Shown here one piece after another: positions 8,997 to 17,760 of a DNA stretch of 64,000 nt. Source of the stretch: Cytobacillus firmus (lineage in GTDB: Bacteria > Bacillota > Bacilli > Bacillales > Cytobacillaceae). Within the stretch, counting starts at the first letter, position 1, and every line of letters starts with the position of its first letter. The stretch covers positions 2,801,501-2,865,500 of the forward strand of contig NZ_CP086235.1 of the NCBI RefSeq assembly GCF_023612095.1, written 5' to 3'. Below the pieces are notes generated by a model that was not told where the DNA came from, did not search any database, and worked only from the letters and a program-made list of their open reading frames with translations. Both the position numbers and the translations under genes were made by a program.

Positions 8997-9449
8997 TCAC
9001 TTTTCTAAATAGTTTATTAAAGCATCCAAATCTTTTGCACAGGCTTTCTTAAAGGCTCCAGCCATCATCTTTCCAAACAATTTTGAAAAGCCTGTGAGTC
9101 CCTTAATCTCACCAAGTAAAGTAACTACTGAAGCATCACCTTCTGAAGCGATTATGTATGTAAATAAAAATTCTCCTTTGCCTGTTGTACCTTTGGTTCC
9201 ATCACAGCGCAGCACAATTTTATTGGGCTCATCGAGTTCGACAACTTCAAAATGTTCAGCAGCTTCTTTTCCAAACATTTTCCTTGTCTCTTTCCATTCA
9301 CTCCCCACTTTTAATGGCCCGCTATCCTCCCGCTCTATTCCAACTAGGCCATTCATCCAGTTCTTTGCCGAATCAAGATCAATTAAAGCTTTGTAGGCAT
9401 TTTGTACAGATACCTGAATGGATCTTTTCACTTCAAAATGGATACTCAA
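8997..9449 (-). CDS. SRPBCC (START/Bet v1-like) domain protein
   Basis: A 150-residue protein filling a single SRPBCC helix-grip fold, which binds hydrophobic ligands. Supporting features are an N-terminal strand (HFEVKRSIQVSVQNAYKALI), a long central set of strands (FEVVELDEPNKIVLRC, GEFLFTYIIASEGDASVVTLL) and a C-terminal amphipathic helix (ACAKDLDALINYLEK). The start is TTG at 9449, nine bases after AGGAGG. It lies 22 bases upstream of the YdeI-like gene on the same strand, so they may form a two-gene operon. The ligand cannot be told. Confidence 0.7.
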   Translation of the reverse strand: MSIHFEVKRSIQVSVQNAYKALIDLDSAKNWMNGLVGIEREDSGPLKVGSEWKETRKMFGKEAAEHFEVVELDEPNKIVLRCDGTKGTTGKGEFLFTYIIASEGDASVVTLLGEIKGLTGFSKLFGKMMAGAFKKACAKDLDALINYLEK

Positions 9450-9625
9450 GCTAACTGCCTCCTTTGTAACTTTTTTCTAAAATATATCACAAATTAATAA
9501 AGTGCTCACTCTAAATTATAATAAGTTAACTAACCAAGATTCTCCTTATCGCAACATATTGTCATTAGTTTATCTATAACTTATACTTCAATTAAATTCA
9601 TTAATGAGATGAGAGGATGATTCAA

Positions 9626-10024
9626 ATGAGCACAGAGCAACAATCGACGTCAAACCTATCAATGAAAGATAAAGCTGTTTCTTTTCTTCAGCTCGTAGCA
9701 TCAGGCCAAGTCCGTGAAGCCTACCAGCGTTACATCAGCCCAGATTTTTCCCACCATAATCCCTATTTCCGTGGTGATGCCGATTCACTCATGCTCGCGA
9801 TGGAAGAGAATGCAGGGCAAAATCCCAGCAAAATACTTGAAGTCAAACTTGCAATCCAAGAAAATGAAACCGTTGCCGTTCATTCCCATGTGAAGCAAAA
9901 CCCCGAGGACCTCGGTGGAGCAGTTGTACATATCTTTCGGTTTCAAGACGGCAAGATTGCTGAACTTTGGGATGTAGGACAGCCTATACCAGAGGAATCG
10001 CCTAATGAGAATGGGATGTTTTAA
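9626..10024 (+). CDS. NTF2-like SnoaL-type protein
   Basis: A protein of about 132 residues with the NTF2/SnoaL fold: an N-terminal helix (KDKAVSFLQLVASGQVREAY), the motif YISPDFSHHNPYFRGDADSL, and C-terminal strands ending VVHIFRFQDGKIAELWDVGQ. Such proteins are small-molecule isomerases, cyclases or stress proteins; this subgroup (predicted SnoaL-like aldol condensation-catalysing) is uncharacterised in detail. ATG 9626 is chosen because GAGAGG at 9611-9616 lies nine bases upstream, whereas the in-frame ATG 9617 abuts that site. It is monocistronic. Confidence 0.7.
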   Translation: MSTEQQSTSNLSMKDKAVSFLQLVASGQVREAYQRYISPDFSHHNPYFRGDADSLMLAMEENAGQNPSKILEVKLAIQENETVAVHSHVKQNPEDLGGAVVHIFRFQDGKIAELWDVGQPIPEESPNENGMF

Positions 10025-10219
10025 CGCAAATTAAATGAGCTTGCTGATTAAACTATTATATTTTTCTAAGACCGATACGAGATAATATACCCCACTTTTT
10101 TGTTACTTATTATTACTCCAACAAAACACTCACTTGTTTGTATGCTATTTTGCTCAGGTATCCAGAAAGTGTTATATCACTAAAAGCAAATATGAACGGA
10201 AGCCCCTTTTGACTTCCGT

Positions 10220-10357
10220 TTATTTTATGATTGAGTTAATATAATCGAGGGTTTCTTCTTTTCCTATCGGATTATGACCTTGTTTTTCATCTGCGTTTAA
10301 TTGAATATTTAGCCTGCCGGCAAACACCTTCTCAGATATCCCTTTCAAACCTGACAT
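10220..10357 (-). pseudogene. Fragment resembling the end of an alpha/beta hydrolase
   Basis: The minus strand has an open stretch of 45 codons ending HNPIGKEETLDYINSIIK and a stop. It has no ribosome site, and the upstream sequence is non-coding or broken. It reads like the C-terminus of a larger enzyme, perhaps an alpha/beta hydrolase with its terminal histidine. A terminator-like hairpin (AACGGAAG/CTTCCGTT) follows at about 10198-10222. This is a tentative remnant. Confidence 0.25.
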
Positions 10358-10359
10358 AA

Positions 10360-10443
10360 ACGGAATCAGGTATTAAGAAACTTGGCGCGCAATACCGGAC
10401 ACAGGCGCTTGCGGAGATGTTTCGAAGTGGGATGATTTCGTAA
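10360..10443 (+). pseudogene. Fragment resembling a LuxR-type HTH C-terminus
   Basis: The plus-strand frame reads KKLGAQYRTQALAEMFRSG before a stop. This resembles the end of a LuxR/FixJ-type DNA-binding domain (KLGV..RTQAV..). Only about 27 codons remain and no start is present. Together with the opposing fragment at 10220-10357 it marks 10.2-10.45 kb as decayed sequence. Low certainty. Confidence 0.25.
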
Positions 10444-10449
10444 ACATAA

Positions 10450-10485
10450 AAAAGCTGCCCCATGGGTAAAATGGGGAGCATTTTT
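10450..10485 (-). terminator. Terminator after the 113-aa hypothetical gene
   Basis: ATGCTCCCCAT and ATGGGGCAGC form a stem on the minus strand, followed by a T-run. It starts six bases past the stop of the gene ending at 10491. Confidence 0.75.
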
Positions 10486-10490
10486 ATGGA

Positions 10491-10832
10491 TTAAATGCAT
10501 GACAAGCTAAGATTTTTTAATGTATATAGCCTTCCCGTTAACATGAATAAGCTATTATAGTTCCGTTCTGTAAATTCATCAATAATCCGAAGCCCTTTTA
10601 TGCATCGATCGACTAAATAATGAGTATACTTTGGATCCCATACAAAGCGATTGATTCTGATTAGCTCATCTGCCAGAATATGAAACTTATAATCCTCTGC
10701 AATCAGTTTGATTTGATGCAATTTGTCCTGATCCATATAGAAAATATTATGATCAAGATTTTTATTGATAAATGAGATAAAACCTTTTATGTTTTCAGCC
10801 AGCAAAATTGCTTTCTGCATTTCAACTGGCAT
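10491..10832 (-). CDS. Hypothetical protein, 113 aa
   Basis: A helix-rich soluble protein of 113 residues with no motif I recognise (for example IKLIAEDYKFHILADELIRI). The ATG at 10832 is chosen because GGGGTGA lies seven bases upstream; the more distal in-frame ATG at 10856 has no ribosome site. A terminator follows. Its neighbour upstream on the same strand is the C26 peptidase, with about 110 bases between. Function unknown. Confidence 0.5.
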   Translation of the reverse strand: MPVEMQKAILLAENIKGFISFINKNLDHNIFYMDQDKLHQIKLIAEDYKFHILADELIRINRFVWDPKYTHYLVDRCIKGLRIIDEFTERNYNSLFMLTGRLYTLKNLSLSCI

Positions 10833-10941
10833 TTTCCAATCACCCCAAAACGGCATTTATATGAAAAATGTATGTTTTGAGAGGATCTTTTAACACCTGG
10901 AAAAGGGATGCAAATCGCATTTTTCCGAAAGTTAAACATCC

Positions 10942-11649
10942 TTATTTATCTTTACAAGCTTCAGCAAATGCCTCGAAAATAGCGTATGAAAGGCCATCTT
11001 TTTTCTGGGCCAAACATTCCGGATGCCATTGGACACCTAATACGAAGGGGTGTTTCTTACTCTCATACGCTTCTATTACGCCATCACTTGAGGTGGCACA
11101 AACCTCGAAGTTTTCCGGCATTTTTCTCACAGCCTGGTGATGATAGCTGTTCACTTTAAATTTCTCCGTTTGAGTAATTTTGTATAGCAGCGAATCTTTA
11201 TTTACATTCACAAAATGGGAAGCGTGCCAGTTAGGTGCTTTTTGGGAATGCTGCAAGATATTTCCTCCGATCTGCGAATAGATGTCCTGATACATATCTC
11301 CTCCAGCAGCAATACTAAGGATTTGACACCCTCTGCATATGGCTAAAATCGGCTTATCAAGGGCAAGCATTTTTTGAATGATGCTTATTTCAAAAATGTC
11401 TCTTTCCGGACAGATACTCCCAAGTTTTTGATGGGGCTCTTCCCCAAATAAGGTTGGGTCTATGTCCCCTCCTCCCGTAACTAGCAGGCCATCCAGCGTT
11501 TCCGCCAATTGCATAATATTTTCTTCATCCAGCAGATTCGGCACAACAGTAGGTACAGCTCCGGCATTCACCAAAGAATTAATATTATCCAATGAAACTG
11601 AAAGACGATGGGCTTCTAAACTTGAAGTAACACCTATAATTGGTTTCAT
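10942..11649 (-). CDS. C26-family gamma-glutamyl hydrolase (PuuD-like)
   Basis: A 235-residue class I glutamine-amidotransferase-fold peptidase that hydrolyses gamma-glutamyl bonds. The nucleophile is C105 in ICRGCQIL, the oxyanion region is LLVTGGGDIDP, and the catalytic histidine is in GVQWHPE. These match PuuD-type gamma-glutamyl-GABA hydrolases. It lies directly downstream of a dppA-type D-aminopeptidase and a peptide-uptake operon. A role in trimming imported gamma-glutamyl peptides, for example from peptidoglycan, is plausible but inferred. The start is ATG 11649 with AGAGGTG upstream. Confidence 0.85.
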   Translation of the reverse strand: MKPIIGVTSSLEAHRLSVSLDNINSLVNAGAVPTVVPNLLDEENIMQLAETLDGLLVTGGGDIDPTLFGEEPHQKLGSICPERDIFEISIIQKMLALDKPILAICRGCQILSIAAGGDMYQDIYSQIGGNILQHSQKAPNWHASHFVNVNKDSLLYKITQTEKFKVNSYHHQAVRKMPENFEVCATSSDGVIEAYESKKHPFVLGVQWHPECLAQKKDGLSYAIFEAFAEACKDK

Positions 11650-11742
11650 ATAGCACCTCTTATTGATTGAAATTTTGAGATGATTTGAACATTATAAGCA
11701 GGGGTTTAGCCCATATCTCCTGTACACCTGCCAAACTCCCTT

Positions 11743-12539
11743 TTATAGAACAAAAAATAAAAATTTCAATACATCCATAAATCCACTGGAACTAAATTCA
11801 ACTGTTTTAGGTCCTGATTGACTGGCCCCTGGATAGAATGATCCCCGATATGCATGGAAGTGCTCTCTGAAGGCGATCTCTACTTTGAACTCATCTGGAA
11901 GTTGGATTAAATATTTCGAAAGATCATCCGCCACAACTTCACGAACCTTTTGCTTAATCTCTTTTAACGCGAGTTGCGGATGGATGGAAATGGACGCATT
12001 TCCAATCCCTCGCTGACTGCCAAAATCATGATGTTGGGATTTAGTTTCTGCGCTTCTTGACAGATCATTTTGTCTCCAGAAATGAATAGAATTGGAACCT
12101 TAAACATGGCTGAAGTGTACGCATTTATCAAAAACTCACTTGCAATTTCCCCATTAATTTTAATAGATTCATTTCTCGTATTCATCGTATGAGCTAGCGG
12201 ATTCCCATTCGTTCCTCCTGCAGAATGGTAGCCAATAAAGAAGACCCCATCATACGTTTCGTCTAAACCAGCCATCATGACATATGGATTAGTTGCCCAC
12301 CCTCTCAATATCTTTATCTTTTCTGGCAGCTTGGACGGGTTCAAATTTCTTGCAGAATCATGTGCGTCTTTGATAAATATGTCGCTTGCACCTGCTTCAA
12401 ATGCTGCCTCACATGCAGCATTTACTTCCTGTGTCATTTGTTCACAAAAATATTTACTGAAAGGACTTTCTGTATTCGTCTCTTGCCAGTTTACAATCCC
12501 TGCTACTCCTTCTAGATCGGCACTTATAAATAACTTCAT
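11743..12539 (-). pseudogene. dppA: D-aminopeptidase (M55), frameshifted
   Basis: The gene encodes a zinc D-aminopeptidase of the DppA family, about 266 residues if repaired. The first frame (12539 to about 12010) has the family ligands D8 and E10 in SADLEGVAG, the histidine in KDAHDSARN, the histidine in FIGYHSAGG and the glutamate in NGEIASE. After SEG the frame is lost. The true continuation, GNASISIHPQLALKEIK and onward to FMDVLKFLFFVL, is in another frame ending at 11743. One extra C in the CCC at 12007-12009 (plus strand) restores a single protein. All active-site residues lie before the break. In B. subtilis dppA heads the dipeptide operon; here it is separated from dppE by a terminator and a repeat. 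Confidence 0.8.
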
Positions 12540-12605
12540 ACAATCCTCCTGTTTTTCATCAAAGTAAATTTACTGCTCTCTTAAGTAAAATATCCTATTA
12601 TTTAT

Positions 12606-12642
12606 AAAAAAGGTCTAGGCGAAGTTATACCTAGATCCTTTA
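12606..12642 (-). terminator. Terminator between dppE and dppA
   Basis: AAGGATCTAGG and CCTAGACCTT form a stem on the minus strand followed by T residues. It lies downstream of dppE and of a dispersed repeat, and upstream of dppA, so dppA may be transcribed separately. Confidence 0.7.
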
Positions 12643-12651
12643 TACTTTAGG

Positions 12652-12905
12652 CTCTTGTCTCATAAATTTGGTTTTTCTTATAAATTCTGCCCGTTGATTT
12701 CCACTACGTGCACTTGCTTTCCGAGGAGAGAGCCTCCCACTTCCCTCTCCTCCCGCAGGACATTGGAAAAACACCTGGAATAAACACCATAGGAAGAAAA
12801 TGCGGATGTATTTTGAGGAGTCGAGTGCCCTCCGCTACAATCAACTCAGGTCAGTTAACCCTAGTTAGCTGACCGAAAAACAACAAACTTTAGGAAAACA
12901 GCTTT
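12652..12905. repeat. Dispersed structured intergenic repeat, copy A (degenerate)
   Basis: The core runs from GTTGATTTCCACTACG (about 12693) to CAATCAACTCAG (about 12846), with GTTGATT and AATCAAC as inverted ends. Outer arms resemble those of copy C: a left arm near 12652 and a right arm with AACAACAAACTTTAGGAAAA. Internal matches to the other two copies include the CTCCCGCAGGA-type block and the GGAGTC block. No coding capacity is apparent. It fills the gap between dppE and dppA. Confidence 0.7.
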
Positions 12906-12917
12906 ATATAAAAATGA

Positions 12918-14528
12918 TTATTCTACACTGGCATACTCAAAGATTGTATGTCCTATATAATTCTTAATTACACCTTTTACTTTTGGTTTTACAAGATAAG
13001 AATCTTCATAGAAATAGAGAGGGATCACGGACATTTCATCCATTAGGATTTGTTCTGCACGCGCATAGTTTTCCATACGCTTTCCTTGATCTAAAATCTC
13101 CCTATTCTCCTTCATTAATGCATCATACTCTTTGTTTACCCATCGAGTGTCATCCGCCGTATTGATCGATTCAAATAAGGTTAAGTTCGTCATCGGGTCT
13201 AAGTAGTCTCCTGTCCAGCCATCTCTTGCAATGCTGAAGTTCCCAGCTTCCAGTTCATCCCAATAGAGCTTGGATTCCAGTGTTCTAATATTAACTTCCA
13301 CGCCGAGATTCTCTTTCCACATGCTTTGGATTGCCTGGGCAATATCTTTATCCGTTTGGCTGGCCATTGTTAGAAAATCAATTTCAGGCATTCCTTTACC
13401 GTTAGGGTATCCAGCATCTGCAAGCAGTTTCTTGGCTTCTTCTATATCTTCTTTAAACATGTTTCCTGCGACATCACGGTATTCCTTATCCGTTTCCACA
13501 CCATGCGGCATTCCATAAGGTACAAAACCGAAGGCTGGCTTCTCTGTTGATTGCATAATATTTTTTACAATTTGTTCACGATTCATCGCTATTCCAAATG
13601 CTTTTCTCACTCGTGGATCATCAAAAGGCTCTTTCGTAGTATTGATATCAAAATAATAGGTTCCTATACGAGGAGATGCAATATACTCTGAAGTATCCTT
13701 GTATTTAGCCATCGCTTCCGGGCTAATATTGTCTGATACGTCAATTTCATTATTCATATATGCTGCAAGCTCTGCTTCCGGCGCTTCAATGAATACAATC
13801 TCAAGCGTATCGATCTTCACTTTATCTGCGTTTAGGTAGTTTGGATTTTTCTTCAATACATACTTTTCTTTTGGCTTGATTTCAGAAAGAGTAAATGGAC
13901 CTGTTGATAAATACGTTTCTGGTGACTTTGTCCAAACTTCCTTCCCTTCAACGACATCTTTTCTTACTGGGTAATAAGACGTTGTACATAGCAAGTTCAA
14001 GAAATAGGTGGTAGGATTCTCTAATGTGACTTCAAGGGTTTGATCATCAATCGCTTTTACCCCTACCTCATCTGCTTTTGCTTTCCCTTCGTTATAAGCA
14101 AGTCCGTTTTTTAAGTAATACAAGTCAAAAGCTGCACCTGATGCTACCTCTGGGTCTAAAACCCTTTTCCAGGAATATTCAAAGTCCTGAGCAGTAACAG
14201 GCTTGCCATCGCTCCATTTTGCATCTTTATTAATCTTGAATGTATACTTCGTTCCTGTTTCGTCAACTTGTGTATCTTCTGCCAGGGCAGGTACTGGCAA
14301 GCCACTCGCATCAATCGTATAGAGACCTCTAAAAAGGTTCTGCATAACGATGGAGGAGCGGGAATACGTGTTCAGCGTGGGATCCAATGTTTCTGGTTCA
14401 TCCGGCAGCGCATAAGTAATCTTTTTTTCATCTTTGGTATTTTCGCTATTACTTTTTTCTGAACTGCAAGCGGCAATAACTAAAATAATGAATGAAAGCA
14501 TGAGCGTAAGCCAAATTCTTTTTTTCAT
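12918..14528 (-). CDS. dppE: Peptide ABC transporter substrate-binding lipoprotein
   Basis: A 536-residue OppA/DppE-family extracellular binding protein (SBP class 5) that delivers oligopeptides to the permease encoded upstream. The signal peptide ends in a lipobox with acylated cysteine C21 (LVIAACSS). Family motifs include PETLDPTLNTYSRS near the N-terminus, AKWSDGKPVTAQDFEYSWKR, and KAFGIAMNREQIVKN. ATG 14528 is preferred because GAGGGGGA lies just upstream; the in-frame TTG at 14543 precedes that site. It is the last gene of the transport operon, 74 bases after the second ATPase gene. Confidence 0.92.
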   Translation of the reverse strand: MKKRIWLTLMLSFIILVIAACSSEKSNSENTKDEKKITYALPDEPETLDPTLNTYSRSSIVMQNLFRGLYTIDASGLPVPALAEDTQVDETGTKYTFKINKDAKWSDGKPVTAQDFEYSWKRVLDPEVASGAAFDLYYLKNGLAYNEGKAKADEVGVKAIDDQTLEVTLENPTTYFLNLLCTTSYYPVRKDVVEGKEVWTKSPETYLSTGPFTLSEIKPKEKYVLKKNPNYLNADKVKIDTLEIVFIEAPEAELAAYMNNEIDVSDNISPEAMAKYKDTSEYIASPRIGTYYFDINTTKEPFDDPRVRKAFGIAMNREQIVKNIMQSTEKPAFGFVPYGMPHGVETDKEYRDVAGNMFKEDIEEAKKLLADAGYPNGKGMPEIDFLTMASQTDKDIAQAIQSMWKENLGVEVNIRTLESKLYWDELEAGNFSIARDGWTGDYLDPMTNLTLFESINTADDTRWVNKEYDALMKENREILDQGKRMENYARAEQILMDEMSVIPLYFYEDSYLVKPKVKGVIKNYIGHTIFEYASVE

Positions 14529-14601
14529 TTTCTTCCCCCTCAATTTATATATGAATTTAGTATAAAAAACTTATACTCACAAACTAGTAATACCGCATTT
14601 C

Positions 14602-15585
14602 TTAAACAACTACATGACATGCCACCATATGCTCACCTCCTATATCTTTAAGTATCGGTTTTTCTTCACTGCATGCTTGAATGGCATAAGGGCATCGTGT
14701 TCGAAATGCACAGCCGCTTGGCGGATCGATTGCGTTCGGAACATCTCCCTTCAAATGAATTCTTTCACTAATCTGTGCCTTATCAGGATCTGGTATGAGT
14801 GAAGCAGATAGTAATGCCTGAGTATATGGATGTTTCATGTTCGTATAAAGTTCATTTGCGTCAGCAACTTCCACCAGCGACCCCAAATACATAACACCAA
14901 TTTTGTGAGATAAATGCCTTACCATAGATAAGTCATGGGATATGAATAAATAAGTGATTCCAAATTTCCCCTGAAGCTCCTCCAGCATATTGACTACTTG
15001 AGCCTGAATCGACACATCAAGAGCCGAGATCGGTTCATCACAAACAATAAAATCAGGCTCTACTGCAAGCGCTCTTGCAATTCCTATTCTCTGACGCTGC
15101 CCGCCTGAAAACTCATGTGGATAGCGATTAATGTGATCTTGTTTTAAACCAACCAATTCGATCAGTTCCTTGATTCGATCTGTCCGATCCTTCCCCTTGC
15201 ATATTTGGTGAACATCCAGCGGATCTCCAATAATTTCTCCAATGGTCATTCTTGGGTCTAGAGAAGCGTAAGGGTCTTGAAAGATCATCTGCATCTTTTT
15301 CCGGAAATGAAGCATTTCTTTGTGATTAAGAGTTTCTATCTGATTACCATCGAAGATAATCTCCCCTGAAGTAGGTTCATAAAGCTTTAATAGCGTACGG
15401 CCAGCAGTTGTTTTCCCGCACCCTGATTCGCCAACAAGACCAAAGGTTTGTCCTTTTTTTATCGAGAAACTAATATCATTAACTGCTTTTAACACACTCT
15501 TATTTCTTCCAAAAAAACCCTTTTTTATTTCAAAATGCTTCCTAAGATTTCTCACTTCAATCAAATTCTCGGTAGCTACTGCCAT
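14602..15585 (-). CDS. Peptide ABC transporter ATPase (OppF/DppF/YkfD type)
   Basis: A 327-residue cytoplasmic ATP-binding subunit. Walker A is GESGCGKTTAGR, the signature is FSGGQRQRIGIARAL, Walker B is FIVCDEPISALD, and the C-terminal oligopeptide-transporter domain has CAFRTRCPYA. ATG 15585 is chosen because GGAGG lies nine bases upstream. Its A is also the last base of the preceding gene's TAA, so the two ATPases are translationally coupled. It pairs with the DppD-like ATPase to energise peptide uptake. Confidence 0.92.
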   Translation of the reverse strand: MAVATENLIEVRNLRKHFEIKKGFFGRNKSVLKAVNDISFSIKKGQTFGLVGESGCGKTTAGRTLLKLYEPTSGEIIFDGNQIETLNHKEMLHFRKKMQMIFQDPYASLDPRMTIGEIIGDPLDVHQICKGKDRTDRIKELIELVGLKQDHINRYPHEFSGGQRQRIGIARALAVEPDFIVCDEPISALDVSIQAQVVNMLEELQGKFGITYLFISHDLSMVRHLSHKIGVMYLGSLVEVADANELYTNMKHPYTQALLSASLIPDPDKAQISERIHLKGDVPNAIDPPSGCAFRTRCPYAIQACSEEKPILKDIGGEHMVACHVVV

Positions 15586-16583
15586 TAAACGCTTACCTCC
15601 CTTTGTACCTTCGGAGCCTTGGGATGCATGAGCCAGCATGAAGCACGATGGGTTTCAGTTAAGTGAACAAGCTGAGCAGGACGCTGCTCGCAAATTTTCA
15701 TTGCATGCTCACACCTGGCTGTAAAAGGGCAGCCTTTAGGTGGGGCAATTAAATCAGGAGGACTTCCTGGAATAGGAATCAGCTTTCTCTTCTCTCCTGT
15801 AGACACTTTAGGTATGGAGCGCAACAGTCCCCAAGTATAGGGGTGCTGCGGATTATAAAAAACTTCCCTAATGGAACCCTCCTCAACGATCGTCCCCCCA
15901 TACATAACCATCACTCGAGTACACATTTTGGCGACTACACCCAAATCATGTGTGACCATGACAATGGAGGTATCAAGTTTATTTTTCAAGTCATTCATTA
16001 GGTCAAGTATCTGCGCCTGGATGGTTACGTCTAATGCTGTTGTTGGCTCATCTGCAATTAAAAGCTTGGGATTGCAGGAGATGGCAATGGCTATCATAAC
16101 TCTTTGCCTCATTCCACCTGAAAATTCATGAGGATACTGATTCAACCGACTTTCAGGGCTAGGTATTTCAACCAGTTTCAGAATTTCTATCGCTTTTTTC
16201 TTCGCTTCAGCTTTTGATAACTTCTGGTGGATACGGATAGGCTCCATGATTTGCTGTCCTATGGTAAAAAGCGGATTTAGCGACGTCATCGGGTCTTGAA
16301 AGATCATACCGATATCGTTTCCCTGCATCTTTCTCATTCTCTTATAATCTATATCCATCAAATCGAGCCCATCAAAGATCAAACTATCCGCTTCGATACT
16401 GGCATTGTCGGGCAGAAGCCCCATGATCGAAAGCATGGAAACACTTTTTCCAGACCCTGACTCTCCTACTATTCCAATAGATTCTCCTTTATTTATATGA
16501 AAAGTGATCCCTCGGACAGCCTGAACATGGCCAGCCTCAATATGAAAAGTAGTTTTCAAATTATTCACTTGAAGTAATCTCAC
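15585..16583 (-). CDS. dppD: Peptide ABC transporter ATPase (DppD type)
   Basis: A 332-residue ATP-binding subunit of the peptide importer. Walker A is GESGSGKSVSML, the signature is FSGGMRQRVMIAIAI, Walker B is LLIADEPTTALD, and the C-terminal domain carries CPFTARCEHA. GTG 16583 is chosen because GGAGGTG sits just upstream; the reading frame extends further upstream only through an intergenic repeat and encodes a non-family leader there. The gap to dppC (about 190 bases) holds that repeat. Confidence 0.92.
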   Translation of the reverse strand: MRLLQVNNLKTTFHIEAGHVQAVRGITFHINKGESIGIVGESGSGKSVSMLSIMGLLPDNASIEADSLIFDGLDLMDIDYKRMRKMQGNDIGMIFQDPMTSLNPLFTIGQQIMEPIRIHQKLSKAEAKKKAIEILKLVEIPSPESRLNQYPHEFSGGMRQRVMIAIAISCNPKLLIADEPTTALDVTIQAQILDLMNDLKNKLDTSIVMVTHDLGVVAKMCTRVMVMYGGTIVEEGSIREVFYNPQHPYTWGLLRSIPKVSTGEKRKLIPIPGSPPDLIAPPKGCPFTARCEHAMKICEQRPAQLVHLTETHRASCWLMHPKAPKVQREVSV

Positions 16584-16610
16584 ACTGGCACCTCCTTTAA
16601 TTCTTGGCTC

Positions 16611-16740
16611 TGTTGACCTCCGCTCCTGGAGCTCAGCGAACCGCGGGCGGTCCGGGAGCCACCTCAAGCACTAAGCCTGCGGGGTCTCCCTTTAACTCAC
16701 TCCTCCCGCTGGAGTCTCGCTCATTCCGGTCCAATCAACA
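16611..16740. repeat. Dispersed structured intergenic repeat, copy B
   Basis: The copy starts TGTTGACCTCCGCTCC and ends CCGGTCCAATCAACA, so it has GTTGA/TCAAC inverted ends. Internal GC-rich blocks (GCGGGCGGTCCGGGAG, CTGCGGGGTCTCCC, CTCCCGCTGGAGTCTCGC) match copy C. It lacks the outer AT-rich arms. It is inserted within the peptide-transporter operon between dppC and dppD and leaves the flanking genes intact. Confidence 0.75.
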
Positions 16741-16774
16741 GGGTACAAATATCAACAATTAGCTTTAACATAGC

Positions 16775-17752
16775 CTATTTCTTAAGCCTCGGATCTAGTG
16801 CATCTCTTAATCCATCGCCGATAAAGTTGAGTGAAAACATGGTTATACTAATCGCTAAAGCTGGAAATAGCATTTGGTATGGTTCAGTAAATAAGGTTGG
16901 GATTGCATCGTTGACAAGAGTACCCCAGCTGGCAATCGGAACCTGGATGCCTATTCCCAAGAAGCTGAGAAAGGCCTCTGAAAAAATGGCTGATGGAACT
17001 AAAAAGGTTACTGTAACAATAATTGGCCCCATGCTATTAGGAAAAAGATGCTTAAATAATATCCTGAATTTTGATGAACCAATTGATCGGGCAGCAAGGG
17101 CATATTCCTGGTGTTTTAACGTAATCACCTGGGACCTTACAATTCTCGCCGTCCCAATCCAGGATGTAATACACAGAGCTATTAAAATACTTTGTAATGA
17201 GTTGCCGAGGAACATCATCACTAAAATGATGTATAACAAATCCGGTATCCCAATAAGCATGTCCACAATACGCATCATAATCATGTCTATTCTGCCGCCA
17301 AAATATCCTGAAATTCCTCCGTAAAGCACACCAATAACCATATTTATAGCAGCCGCTGCAATTCCAATGATTAAGCTGATTCTCGCTCCATATAAAGTTC
17401 TGACGAAAATGTCCCGGCCAAACTTATCTGTACCAAACCAATGGTCGGACGATGGACCTTGATTCCCGTTTTCTATATTTTGGCCGTCATATGTATATTC
17501 AGATAAAAATGGACCGAAAATAGCAGCCAGCGTAATGAGGATAACAATGCTTAAACCCATCATGGCAAGCGGATCTTTTCTAAACCGAGACCATGCATCC
17601 TCCCAATATGATTTGCTGGGACGTGAGATTTTCTCATTTTCAAGCTTTATTGAATGATCAAGTTTCTCAAATAATTCATCCGGAATATCTTCAACATGAT
17701 GATCGATATAAGACCTGCGTTCTTCTTGGCCAACCCTTATAGATTGATTCAC
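16775..17752 (-). CDS. dppC: Peptide ABC transporter permease (DppC/OppC)
   Basis: A 325-residue inner-membrane permease subunit. The N-terminal cytoplasmic tail of about 80 residues is followed by six hydrophobic segments. The permease (EAA-type) loop reads ALAARSIGSSKFRILFKHLF, and the N-terminal OppC signature is WSRFRKDPLAMMGL. GTG 17752 with AGGTGAGG upstream begins nine bases after the dppB stop. It forms the channel with DppB. Confidence 0.92.
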   Translation of the reverse strand: MNQSIRVGQEERRSYIDHHVEDIPDELFEKLDHSIKLENEKISRPSKSYWEDAWSRFRKDPLAMMGLSIVILITLAAIFGPFLSEYTYDGQNIENGNQGPSSDHWFGTDKFGRDIFVRTLYGARISLIIGIAAAAINMVIGVLYGGISGYFGGRIDMIMMRIVDMLIGIPDLLYIILVMMFLGNSLQSILIALCITSWIGTARIVRSQVITLKHQEYALAARSIGSSKFRILFKHLFPNSMGPIIVTVTFLVPSAIFSEAFLSFLGIGIQVPIASWGTLVNDAIPTLFTEPYQMLFPALAISITMFSLNFIGDGLRDALDPRLKK

Positions 17753-17760
17753 TTCCTCAC

